Assembly (NCBI GenBank): GCA_044225205.1
Contig: JBGAIY010000001.1
Span: forward strand, 13,963 to 77,962
Reading direction: 5' to 3'
DNA: 64,000 nucleotides
Origin: JAEUJT01 sp044225205
GTDB taxonomy: Bacteria; Myxococcota; Myxococcia; Myxococcales; Myxococcaceae
Shown here: positions 25,719 to 34,820 of the stretch, in pieces
Numbering within the stretch: position 1 is the stretch's first letter
Layout of the letters: each line of letters starts with the position of its first letter
Program-made: the position numbers and the translations under genes
Notes under the pieces: model-generated
Databases searched by the model: none
The model's input: only the letters and a program-made list of their open reading frames with translations
Told to the model about the DNA's origin: nothing

Positions 25719-27077
25719 CTACGGGGTGCACGCCGCGAGGCATTGGCCCGACACGCAGCGCCCCGACGCGCATTCGTGGTCGTCGCTGCAGCGTGCGCCT
25801 GGGCCTCCGAAGTCGGTGCAGAGGTAGCCCCCGTCGCTCGGCATGGGCGTGCACGCGCCCCACAAGCACGGGGTCTGCGGGCTGCACGGTTGGCCCGTCA
25901 TCGGCCGAGGCGCGCAGGCCCCTTTGAGACACGTCATGAAGACGCTGCAGTCTCGGGCGGAGAAGCACGGAGCACCGGTTTCGCCGCGCGAGTCACACTC
26001 GCCGTAGCCTCCGTCGGCCACCGTGCAGGCCAGGTGGGCCTGGCATTCTTCAGAACGGGTGCAGGTTTCGCCGAACCCGCGGGGCTTCACGCACAAGCCG
26101 ACCGTGTTCGCCGTGAGGCCCGCGCAAATGAGCCCGCTCGCGCAGGTCTGGCGCTCGCTGCACGGGCCGTTGACGTCGACGACCGACGCCACGCAGCTGA
26201 GCGACTGGGTGTCACACACCGAACCCGCGGTGCACTGGGTGTCGCTCACGCACGGCAACCCCCGCGCGACCTTTTCGAAGCACACGCCTCCGTCGGGTGT
26301 TTGGCCGCAGTAGGCATTGGCATCGCAGCGGCCCATCACGCAGGCGTCTCCGGGCTTGGGCAACGCGAGGCACTGCCCCAAACAGGTCAGCCCCTCGGCG
26401 CACTCGTTCGAGTTCATGCAGCTGTCACCGACCGTGGCGGGCGGGCTGCACACGCCGACTCCCGGGGTCGACGTCGTTCGGCAGTAGAGCCCGCTCACGC
26501 AGTCGGTGCTGACGCGGCAGTCGTCGCCTTCGACGCCGAGTGGCCGACAGCGGCGGTCGCTGCACGACACGCCCCGGCACGCGCCTTCAATGCACTCTTG
26601 GTAGCCGTCGTAGCAGGGTTGTTTCGGCTGCGCGTTGGGCAGCAAGAACTGGCCACACGCCGTCGGCTCGGTTGCCCAGTCGGTGCACGCGCGAGCCACA
26701 TACGCATTGGCGCACTCCGCCGCCTTGGTCGCGTCGTACTTCAGCGTCGCCACGCCCGGAGCCACTCGCGCAAGCCACTTGGTGGGCCCACACCACGTCA
26801 CGGTGAAGTACTCAGCGCACTGGGCCAGGGTCGCTTCATCGTCGGCAATGAGCCCACACCGCTGCAGGTACGCACAGCGCTTTTGAATCAACCGCTCGCA
26901 GGCCTGTGAATCAACCGTCGACCCCGCGTCACCAACCGGCAGCACCACGGCGGCATCACGCCCGGCATCGAGCTTGGGCACCACACCCCCGTCACGCGCA
27001 TTGACGGGCAGCAGCGTGGCGGAGCTACACCCCGCCACAAGCAACAACGTGCCGCTGAAAACCCGAACCATGGTCAT
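25719..27077 (-). CDS. Cys-rich repeat lipoprotein
   Basis: 452 residues; start ATG 27077, with a second ATG at 27071. Signal MTMVRVFSGTLLLVAGCSSA has a good lipobox (VAGC). After ~100 residues of a four-helix-like domain the protein is built of repeated modules of about 35-40 residues with the pattern C-x6-C-x5-C, each reading like TCxSGLxC (for example ASGLICAG, AEGLTCLG, ASGRCVSG). Such Dickkopf-like Cys repeats are typical of myxobacterial surface lipoproteins. About 50 Cys would need an oxidising environment. Function unknown; adhesion or prey contact is speculation. Confidence 0.75.
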   Translation of the reverse strand: MTMVRVFSGTLLLVAGCSSATLLPVNARDGGVVPKLDAGRDAAVVLPVGDAGSTVDSQACERLIQKRCAYLQRCGLIADDEATLAQCAEYFTVTWCGPTKWLARVAPGVATLKYDATKAAECANAYVARACTDWATEPTACGQFLLPNAQPKQPCYDGYQECIEGACRGVSCSDRRCRPLGVEGDDCRVSTDCVSGLYCRTTSTPGVGVCSPPATVGDSCMNSNECAEGLTCLGQCLALPKPGDACVMGRCDANAYCGQTPDGGVCFEKVARGLPCVSDTQCTAGSVCDTQSLSCVASVVDVNGPCSERQTCASGLICAGLTANTVGLCVKPRGFGETCTRSEECQAHLACTVADGGYGECDSRGETGAPCFSARDCSVFMTCLKGACAPRPMTGQPCSPQTPCLWGACTPMPSDGGYLCTDFGGPGARCSDDHECASGRCVSGQCLAACTP

Positions 27078-27293
27078 GTGGTTTGTACGCTCTGCAGACT
27101 TCAGACCCAAAACGAGCGCGAATACCTTACCTTGAGACGCCGTAACTCTTCGAATTCTCTGAACATTCACAAGTCGCCTGACACCCTGTTCACAACCACT
27201 GCGACAGCCGTGTCGTACTTGTCTCGTAACCGCTTGAAGTTTGGGCGATCGCGAATGGTCGACGGCGGCGCGCACTTGAGTCAAAGACACCGC

Positions 27294-27929
27294 ATGCCGG
27301 TTCGAAGTCTCGTCTGGGTTTTTTTGTCGTTGGCGTCGTGTGCGCATTCAGCGGGCGAGCACCACTCGTTCGACGATGCCGATGCGTGGGCCAAGGCGTT
27401 CGAAGACCCCTCGCGTGACGAATGGCAGCAGCCGGGGGCCGTGGTGAGCGCGCTCGAATTGAACGGGTCAATGGCGGTGGCCGACATCGGCGCGGCGACT
27501 GGCTACTTTCCAGTGCGGTTCGCCAAGGTGGCCCGCGTCGTTTACGGCATCGACATTGAGTCGTCGATGGTGACGTACCTGAACCAACGGGCCGAGCGCG
27601 AAGGGTTGTCGAACCTCTCCGCGGTGTTGGCGCTGCCCGACGACCCGAAAATACCCGCGCCGGTCGACCTGATTACCGTGGTCGACACCTACCACCACCT
27701 TGAGCACCGCCCCGAGTACTTCGCTCGGCTCAAATCGTCGCTCAAGCCGAAAGGCCGGGTCGCGATCATCGACTTCAAAATGGGTTCGAAGCGCGGCCCC
27801 CACGACGCCGCGAAAGTACCGGTCGACGTGGTGCGGCGAGAATTCGAAGAGGCCGGTTACCGTCTCCTCGTCGAGCATTCGTTTCTCGCTGATCAATATT
27901 TCGTGGTGTTCACTCCCAACGACACGTGA
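27294..27929 (+). CDS. Exported SAM-dependent methyltransferase, predicted lipoprotein
   Basis: 211 residues from ATG 27294. The signal MPVRSLVWVFLSLASCAHSA has lipobox LASC. The mature part is a class I methyltransferase: motif I VADIGAATGYFPVRFAKVA, acidic residue in GIDIESSMV, VDLITVVDTYHHL (motif IV) and RVAIIDFK. How SAM would reach an exported enzyme is unclear; similar exported methyltransferase-like proteins exist in other Proteobacteria and Myxococcota. An upstream in-frame extension without signal peptide begins at 27078, but composition before 27294 is not protein-like. Divergent from the Cys-rich lipoprotein gene. Confidence 0.75.
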   Translation: MPVRSLVWVFLSLASCAHSAGEHHSFDDADAWAKAFEDPSRDEWQQPGAVVSALELNGSMAVADIGAATGYFPVRFAKVARVVYGIDIESSMVTYLNQRAEREGLSNLSAVLALPDDPKIPAPVDLITVVDTYHHLEHRPEYFARLKSSLKPKGRVAIIDFKMGSKRGPHDAAKVPVDVVRREFEEAGYRLLVEHSFLADQYFVVFTPNDT

Positions 27930-27999
27930 GTTCCAGGCGGCGGGCCTCCGGCGCATGGCCACGTTTCGGCTCGGCTGAACTTTGGAACCAACCCGCGGG

Positions 28000-28689
28000 C
28001 TATTGGCAGACGCCGTTGGTGCACCGAAACGTGCTGTCGCAGGCCACGCACGGTTGAGCGCCGACCCCACACTCCGAGTTGGTGGGCGGGGCGATGCACC
28101 GCTGCGCCACATTGCAGCACCCCGACGCGCAGGTCGACACGTTGCACGGAGCGTCTTCGCAGTGCCCGCCCACGCACCGCTGGCCCGCCAAACAGCCGAA
28201 ACAGAAGCCGCCGTCGCCGCCGCACGCGATGTCGGTGGTGCCGGGCAGGCATTGGCCCGTCGGGTCGATGCACCCCGTGCACGCGGCCGCCGTACACGCC
28301 CCGCGCTCGCAACGTTCACCCTTTTCGCAGGTTTGGCAGAGCGTTCGCACCGCGCCACAGGCCTCGGGCAAGTTGCCTGAAGGGCACCCGCCGTCGGGCA
28401 AACAGCAGCCCACCGAGCAGGCACACAACAATTGGCCGCTGTCGGGGTCGAGTCGGGGGTCTTGTTGGCAATGGCCCTCGGCGCACAATTCGGTGGCACT
28501 GCAAGCGACGCACGCGCCGCCCCCCGAGCCACAGGTGAACCGCGAGTGCCCGCTGAGGCATTCACCGTCAGCGCAGCAGCCGTCGGGGCAGGCTTTGGCC
28601 GAACACGGCGCCGTGCCGGGGCAAGCCGCGACCACGCCCCACACGACACCGACCGTCACGACAAACAGCAACCAACGAGGGTTGAACAT
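28000..28689 (-). CDS. Cys-rich secreted protein with CxxGCC modules
   Basis: 229 residues from ATG 28689 (MFNPRWLLFVVTVGVVWGVV), a signal peptide. The mature protein has about 40 Cys in repeated modules of roughly 40 residues containing ACPDGCCADGECLSGH, CSVGCCLPDGGC, CASGCCNVAQRC and CxxCxxxxRCxxGxC. This is another Dickkopf-like, eukaryote-flavoured surface protein. Divergent from 28775-31824 with an 85-base gap. Function unknown. Confidence 0.7.
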   Translation of the reverse strand: MFNPRWLLFVVTVGVVWGVVAACPGTAPCSAKACPDGCCADGECLSGHSRFTCGSGGGACVACSATELCAEGHCQQDPRLDPDSGQLLCACSVGCCLPDGGCPSGNLPEACGAVRTLCQTCEKGERCERGACTAAACTGCIDPTGQCLPGTTDIACGGDGGFCFGCLAGQRCVGGHCEDAPCNVSTCASGCCNVAQRCIAPPTNSECGVGAQPCVACDSTFRCTNGVCQ

Positions 28690-28774
28690 GGGTGGAAACC
28701 GACGACACTCTCGCCGAATGAGCGCCGCACGGCCAGGGTTGAGTGCCCAGGCAGTCTGGAGCAACATTCTCCCC

Positions 28775-31700
28775 ATGCGTGCAACGTGGTGGTTTGGGGC
28801 GGCGCTGTTCGCGCTCGCGGCGGCTGGCTGTCAGTGCAACCGCAACACGTTGTCGAACCGCTTTGGTGACGTCGAGCTCGTCGTGCCGCTGGGTGACGGC
28901 AGTGAATCGCTGACCCGCGAAGGCACCCTCACGCTCGAGCCCGTGGCCATGCTGACCCAAGGCACCGGCCAGGCCCGCCTCCGCAACGTCGGAGACGGCA
29001 CCGTCAAACTCGTGCGGCTCACCCAGGTCTCGGGCAGCACCGCGTTCACCCTCGAGCTGCCCAGCAACACCGACCTCCAGTCGCAAGACGAGGCGACGCT
29101 GGCCATTTCATTTTCACCTCCGCAAGACGACGACGCCACGTTGGCGACGGTCGAACACCGCGCCGTCTTTCACATTGAAACGCAAGGCACCCGCGACGGC
29201 GAAGGCACCGTGTCGCTCGAGCTGGTGGCGCAGGCCGTCGGCCGAGACTGCCTCGTGCCCAAAGAAGTCGACTTCGGCTCCGTGCCGCTGACGACCCAGG
29301 CGAGCGCTTCGATGCACCTGCAAAACAACTCCGGGCTTCGGCAGACGCCCACCTTCGGCGTCGTTTCGGGAGACGACGCGGCGTCGTTCGCGCTCGCTGG
29401 CCAACCCCCCGAAGCCGTGGCCTCGGGAGAAACCGCCGACGTCACGTTCACCTTCACGCCGTTGGCGGAGCGACCCTACTCGGCCACCATGACGGTGCGC
29501 CGGTCGGCCAACTGCCCCGAAGCGTCGACGCGCTTGGTGGCGGTGGGCTCGAATGACGCACTGACCTGGTCGCCCACCGCCGTCGACTTCGGGCACCTGC
29601 CGCTCAACGAAATGGTGACACGACAGGTGACGTTCACCAACCGCGCGAGTGTGTCGTTGCACGCGTCTTTCACCGTCGAAGGCGCCGGGTTCGGCATGCA
29701 GGGGCCGAACCAAGTCGACTTCGCTTCGAAGCAAGACCGCGCCGTCACCGTGACGTGCAAGATGACCAGCATTGGCCCGAAGACCGGCAACCTCGTGGTC
29801 GAGCTGGCCACGGCCCCGGTGCGAACGCTGAGGGTGCCCTTGAGTTGCGCCGGCGGCGGCCCGCGCATTCGGTTGAAGCCCGACCTGGTGTTGCCCTTCG
29901 GAGCCGTGCCTTACGCCACGCAAACCACGCCGTTGCCCACTTCGAGGCGGGTGACCATTTCGAACGTGGGTACGCCGCCGACGGCGCCNNNNNNACGGCG
30001 CCCGACAGCACTGAGAACAACTTGTTCTTGGGGCCCGGCGGCGGGCCGCCCTTCGTCTCGATTCAAGCCAACACGCCCGAAACGACGGCCACCGCCTTCA
30101 CCGTGTCGCTGCCGCCCGACTGGGACAACGCGAAGGGGCTGCCGGCCGTGGCTGGCAAGAACACCCTCGACCTCGACGTGCATTTCACGCCCTGGTCGAC
30201 GACCCCCCAAGACGCCACGTTGACGGTGTATTCGAACGACCCGCTGACGCCGGCCGCCACGCTGCGGCTCACGGCGACCCCCCTGGCGGCGGGGTTGTGC
30301 ACGCTCTCGGTCGACCCGACGTCGGTCTCGTTCGGAGACTTGCCGCGCGGCTCGCGGTTGAACCGAACGGTGCTGTTGGTGAATTCGAGCGACACCGCGT
30401 GTCTTGTGAGTGGTCTCGAAATCGCCCCTGGGAGCGACCCGGCCTTCGGTACCACTTGGGCGCCGAACCTGAACATCGGCCCGCACCAGACGGGCGTCGT
30501 CGAAGTTCAAGTCACCGTGCCCAGCAGTGCGCAAGACGGCGACATGCTGACGGGGTTCTTGCGTTTTTCAGTCAATTCGAAAGCCACGCCCATGGGGTTG
30601 GTGCCCCTCGGGGTGCGGGTCTCTCCGTGCCTGGTGACGACCCCGAGCGCGCTCGACTTTGGCACCGTGAAAATCGGCTGCCATTCGGCGAGTCGCTCGG
30701 TGACGCTGTACAACGCCTGCGCCAGCAACATCGTTCTCGATGCGGTTCGCGTCGTGCCGCAACCTTCGCGCTTCACCGTCGTCGTGGGGCCGTCGGCGGG
30801 CACGACCTTGTTCCCCGGGGCGCCGGTGACGTTGTCGTTGAACTACGGGCCCAATGACCTCATGCGCAACGACGGCGACTTGCAAATCGACGCGAACGAG
30901 GCCGGCGAAAAGAAAACCGTGCACGTCGCCCTGACGGGAGTGGGAGCGAGCACGAGCGTGAACGTCGATTCGTTCGTCGAACCCGAGCGTGCTCCGGCCG
31001 ACCTGCTCTTCGTGGTCGACAACAGCTGCTCGATGTTCGACGAGCAGGCCGAATTGGCGTCGAACTTCGGTTCGTTCATTTCGTACGCGACGAAAATGGG
31101 CGTGCCGTACCAAATCGCCGTGACCACCACCGACGACTCACCCACGGGCGCTCAGGGCCAGTTGCTGCGAGGCCCCGGTAACCCCATGGTGTTGACCCCG
31201 TCGACCCCGAATGTGGCGAAGCTCTTCGCGGCGAAGGTGAACGTGGGCACCAGCGGCTCAGGGCAAGAACAGCCGCTCTCGGCGGCGCTCAAGGCGCTCA
31301 CGGTACCGCTCACCGCCACCGCCAACCGTGGCTTTTTGCGGCCCGACGCGTCGCTGAGCGTGGTCGTCGTGTCTGACGCGCCTGATCAGTCGAGCAACAC
31401 CGCGGCGTATTACCTCAACCGGTTCTTGGGCTTGGTGCCTCCGCAAAAGACGTGGTTGTTCAGCTTCAGCGTCATCGGCCCGTTCAGCAACCCGTTGCCG
31501 CCCGGCTGCAGCATCGACAGCACCATCGACATGGGGCGCTACGCTCCCATCGTTGCTGCCACCAAAGGCGTGCAAGCCGACATTTGCACCAAAGACTGGG
31601 CCAAAGACCTCGAAGCCATTGGCCGCAATGCGCTTGGGCCGCGTGACACGCTGTACCTCACCACCACGGTCGACCCGGGCCAACCGGTCACCGTCACCGT

Positions 31701-31824
31701 CAACGGCGCGCCCATCACCAACTGGTCGCTCGACCCAGCGAGCAATTCGGTGATTTTGGCCGACACGGTCAACACGCCGTCGGGTGCCAAAGTCGAAGTG
31801 ACGTACTCGACGCCCTGCTACTGA
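28775..31824 (+). CDS. Choice-of-anchor-D / vWA-type surface lipoprotein spanning an assembly gap
   Basis: About 1,010 residues if the N run is collapsed. The signal WWFGAALFALAAAGCQCNRN contains a lipobox (AAGC). Four to six Ig-like choice-of-anchor-D (ASH-like) modules follow, recognised by phrases such as VDFGSVPL, VDFGHLPL, VSFGDLPRGS and LDFGTVKIGC. From residue ~730 a vWA-like domain begins, with LLFVVDNSCSM (MIDAS-type DxSxS variant), VVVVSDAPDQSS and a C-terminal beta-rich end. The frame differs on either side of the Ns at 29989-29994, but removing the repeated ACGGCGCC plus the Ns restores one frame. Likely an outer-surface adhesion or scaffold protein. Confidence 0.8.
29989..29994. 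other. Assembly gap of six Ns
   Basis: Both flanks carry the same eight bases, ACGGCGCC (29981-29988 and 29995-30002). Deleting one copy and the six Ns joins TPPTA to PDSTENN in a single open frame, so the true gap length is probably minus eight rather than plus six. Confidence 0.85.
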
Positions 31825-31832
31825 TCAGGCCT

Positions 31833-32513
31833 TCACAGCGCCACGCCCAACGCGACGTACGGCCCCGCCGCGGGAGACGAAAACAACGTCGCCAGCGTAC
31901 CGGTCGTGGTCGTGTCGACGAAGGTCGCTTGGTACCCACGATGCAGTTCGAACAGGCCGCCCTTCAGCACGAGGGCCGCCCGCGCTTCGAGCCGACGAAA
32001 CGGCCCCGGGGTGAGCGTCGTCGACACATCGGCCTGCAAGAGGGCCCACCCCAGCCGGGCGTTGAGGCCGAACGCGGGGCCCACCGCCAGCCCACTGGCC
32101 GCCGAGCGCGTGTCGAGGCCGCCCAACACCCGAACGCGCCCCCAGCGATTGGCCATGACCGAGTAGCCCACCAACGCCACGACTTCGGTCGTCTCTGACA
32201 GCCCCTCGACGAGGTTCGCCGCCCGCCCGTAGCTGACGTTGAGGCCGATTCGCCAAACGTCGATTTCGCCACGGGCTCCGAAGAGCGCCCCATACCCGGT
32301 CGTGCCGCTGGTCGTGACGCTCGCGGTCGCCAGCGCGGCGATTTGAAAGAGCGGCACTTCGCTCGGAGCACTGGGCGCGGGCTCCACCTTCGTCACCGAC
32401 GGCACGGGAGGTGGCGCTTCGGGCGCTTCGATGAGCGGCGGAGCAGGGTACTCGGTACTGGCAAGCGACGACGCCAGGCCCAACGCGGCGATGACCGAAA
32501 GTGCAGACACCAT
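31833..32513 (-). CDS. Predicted outer-membrane beta-barrel protein
   Basis: 226 residues. Signal MVSALSVIAALGLASSLAS, then a Pro-rich linker (residues ~22-50), then alternating hydrophobic strands such as TGYGALFGARGEIDVWRIGL, VVALVGYSVMANRWGRVRVL and PYVALGVAL with a C-terminal hydrophobic residue, consistent with an eight-strand barrel. No family match recognised. Converges with the preceding surface protein gene. Confidence 0.6.
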   Translation of the reverse strand: MVSALSVIAALGLASSLASTEYPAPPLIEAPEAPPPVPSVTKVEPAPSAPSEVPLFQIAALATASVTTSGTTGYGALFGARGEIDVWRIGLNVSYGRAANLVEGLSETTEVVALVGYSVMANRWGRVRVLGGLDTRSAASGLAVGPAFGLNARLGWALLQADVSTTLTPGPFRRLEARAALVLKGGLFELHRGYQATFVDTTTTGTLATLFSSPAAGPYVALGVAL

Positions 32514-32646
32514 GTTGGTCGGTCACCCGTCGAGGGTCGTTCATTCATTTCAGTCGAACGTCGAAGGTCGCTCCGCGGCGGGAAGGATTAGCGCGAGAAA
32601 ACCGGGAGATGCCTGTTGAACTTCCTCTCGCCTCGCTGTCTCGCGT

Positions 32647-33681
32647 CTACTTCCTTGGCTGGGAACCCGATTTTCGAGCAAGGCGACTGAGTTTTTGTTG
32701 GTCTTCCTTCAGGTCCTCTTTGAGCTGATCGAGGCCGACCGACACCGCGACACGAACGAGCTCCTCGAAGGAGCCGACTGTCTCATCAGCGCGCATGATC
32801 GAACTCTTGGCGAGTGCTTGCGCCAGGGCCGGGCTCACCACCAAAGTTGCAGGTTGAGGATTGGTGAGCGGTACGGCGCCCAGTGCGGTTTTTGGAAACT
32901 TCCAGGGCGTGGCGCGCTCGATCGCTGCTTGCCAGACCCAAGACAACTCGACTCCGTATCGTTTCACCAACTTCTGTGCTTCGACATGCAACGACTGAGG
33001 CAGCAGCACCTGCTTCGGCTCACCGAGCGCTGGGGTTCGATTGATGAGGCGGCGTGACTCTGCTTCGGCTTCCTGCCGACGCGCCTGGGCCAGTTGCTCC
33101 TCTTCACGGGCTCGCTTTGCCTCGTAGTGGCGATTCGCCAAGTCGCGTGCGGCAGCGTCGTCAGCCCGGCGTTTCGCTTCGAGAGTCAGGGCGGCTCGCT
33201 TGGCTTCCGAGAAAGCCATGAGGCGGCGCGATTTTGACTTCCAACCGGGCTCTTCGTCGAGCCTCAACACAGGACTCAGCCCGAGACCGAACAAGGGCTT
33301 CTTGGGGCGCCCCTTGAAGTCGGCCGCCATTCGCCAATAGGGCTGCTCCGACTGTGACTCTGCGGCCCAACGCTTGCCCCCCTGCGTGTCAAATGCGGTG
33401 ACCCCCATTCCAATTTCAGTCCCAGACAACTCCCAGTACGACCACGTTCGACGGCCCAGCGTCTTCGCCAGGCGCGCGGCAACGCGGGCGAAGATGTCGA
33501 AACACTCCTCGAGGCGCACCACCACCGCGGTCACGTTCGCTTTCCTATGCTCAAGCACCAAAAGGTCGAACTCTTCATTTAACGCGTCGGCGTCGAGGTG
33601 CTTCATCGATGCCCCCTCGAGAACGTCGGTGTTGTGCCCGATGCCCTGAATGAAAACGGCTGCGCCAGCGCTGATGCCCAT
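32647..33681 (-). CDS. Hypothetical protein with central coiled coil
   Basis: 344 residues, no signal peptide. An N-terminal alpha/beta domain (residues 1-150) is followed by a strongly charged Ala/Arg/Glu-rich coiled coil (about 160-220, with AFSEAKRAALTLEAKRRADD and REEEQLAQARRQEAEAE) and a C-terminal part that may contain a short ribbon-helix-helix-like segment (SFEELVRVAVSVGLDQLKE). It borders the IS remnants at 33.8 kb and has slightly more neutral third-position use than its neighbours, so it may belong to accessory DNA. Confidence 0.5.
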   Translation of the reverse strand: MGISAGAAVFIQGIGHNTDVLEGASMKHLDADALNEEFDLLVLEHRKANVTAVVVRLEECFDIFARVAARLAKTLGRRTWSYWELSGTEIGMGVTAFDTQGGKRWAAESQSEQPYWRMAADFKGRPKKPLFGLGLSPVLRLDEEPGWKSKSRRLMAFSEAKRAALTLEAKRRADDAAARDLANRHYEAKRAREEEQLAQARRQEAEAESRRLINRTPALGEPKQVLLPQSLHVEAQKLVKRYGVELSWVWQAAIERATPWKFPKTALGAVPLTNPQPATLVVSPALAQALAKSSIMRADETVGSFEELVRVAVSVGLDQLKEDLKEDQQKLSRLARKSGSQPRK

Positions 33682-33840
33682 AGGTTGCCCTTTTACCCGC
33701 GCATGTGATCCGAGACCACGGTGACGTGTATATCGGTCGGCGTGCTTGAGACACGCGGTTCGACTACTCCAAGTGCGTCGTCACGACTCAGAGCCTGCGA
33801 AGACGGCCACCGCCGCAATTCCCCCATGAGCAGGCTGCTG

Positions 33841-34044
33841 AAACCCCTCGCCCGCAGCGACAGCGTGGAGAACTGAAGCAGCAGACGGGTTTCTCGCTTG
33901 TGCAGCCGGCCCAGCCGGTGCCGAAAGACCACCCGATTCGCCGCATCAAGACGATGGCGATGAGCAGCTGAAGAAGCTGTCGCCCCTCTTCGACGAGATG
34001 TACGCCGGCGGCGGTCGCCCCTCGATTCCGCCCGAGCAACAGAT
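33841..34044 (+). pseudogene. Remnant of an IS1182-type transposase N-terminus
   Basis: The plus strand encodes KQQTGFSLVQPAQPVPKDHP then IRRIKTMA; after a one-base frameshift it continues DEQLKKLSPLFDEMYAGGGR then PSIPPEQQMR. This matches the start of IS1182/IS5-like transposases (PxDHPLRxIRxxVDExLxxLSPxFDxMYxxxGRPSIPPExLLR). Everything after is missing. The sequence GAGCAGGCTGCTGAAACC just upstream resembles the terminal repeats of such elements. Confidence 0.75.
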
Positions 34045-34122
34045 GAGGGTGTCGGTGACGCTTACGACAACGCGATGTGCGAGAGCTTCAGCGAACCCGG
34101 CAGCCGTCCAACACGGGTTTGA
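34045..34122 (+). pseudogene. Fragment of an IS3-family transposase (OrfB)
   Basis: Directly abutting the IS1182 remnant, another frame reads EGVGDAYDNAMCESF, the end of the DDE catalytic core of IS3 OrfB (usual form GDAYDNAMAESFF; the final Glu is catalytic). After CESF the sequence diverges and stops. The exact abutment suggests recombination between two decaying elements. Confidence 0.7.
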
Positions 34123-34294
34123 ACCCACGAGCGGTGCGTCTCCCGCGCGGCGAAGACCGGTGGAGACCCCATCACGTCTTGGCCTCGACCGGCCGCTTGC
34201 GAGAAGTTTCGCGACGAAGAGCCGCGCTCATCAATTCGCGTTGCACGCGCGAGTCTTCGGGCCACTCGACGATGGCGGCGATGAAGTCAGGTCA

Positions 34295-34693
34295 TCAATT
34301 CGTGGCCGGGCTGGGCGCGCCAAGTTCTGCCGCGGGTTCAATGAAGTTGAGGCGGTACCCGTCGAGGTCGGTGACCACGACTTCGCGGGTGTGCCAGGGC
34401 GAATCGTCGGGGCCTTGTACTTTGGCTCCCAGCGCCGTGGCTTTGCTGGCGACCGCGTCGACCGAGTGGCCGGGCAGGGTGGTGAAGCCGAGCAACACGC
34501 CCCAACCGCGCTTGCCGTCGACGTTCACCGACTTCGGTATCGCCACCAAGAACAGGTCGCCGGCCGGCGGCCAGTGCAGGCGAACGAACGTCGAGTCGCG
34601 GCCGACTTCGGTGAAGCCGAGGCTCGTGTAAAACCGCACCGACGCTTCGAGGTCGACCACCAACACCTTCGTGAATGCAGACACGGGGTTCAT
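34295..34693 (-). CDS. VOC/glyoxalase-superfamily protein
   Basis: 132 residues, one vicinal-oxygen-chelate domain made of two beta-alpha-beta3 units: FTKVLVVDLEASVRFYTSLG and LGFTTLPGHSVDAVAS then REVVVTDLDGYRLNFIEPA. The second half keeps the Glu at the metal position (FIEP). Such small VOC proteins include lactoylglutathione-lyase relatives and bleomycin/fosfomycin-resistance types, but the subclass cannot be chosen from sequence. Between it and the IS debris (34157-34292) is a short minus-strand run (AAIVEWPEDSRVQRELMSAA) that may be a tail of a lost gene. Confidence 0.8.
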   Translation of the reverse strand: MNPVSAFTKVLVVDLEASVRFYTSLGFTEVGRDSTFVRLHWPPAGDLFLVAIPKSVNVDGKRGWGVLLGFTTLPGHSVDAVASKATALGAKVQGPDDSPWHTREVVVTDLDGYRLNFIEPAAELGAPSPATN

Positions 34694-34820
34694 GCGGCCT
34701 CATTCGCTCAGAACCGCAAAGAAAATCAACGAGTTCGAACGAGACCTCGGGGCAAGCTCAGCAACATTCTCTCGGGCCCATCAGCCGATACGCACGAGGC
34801 TCGGGTATCGTTCACGATCC

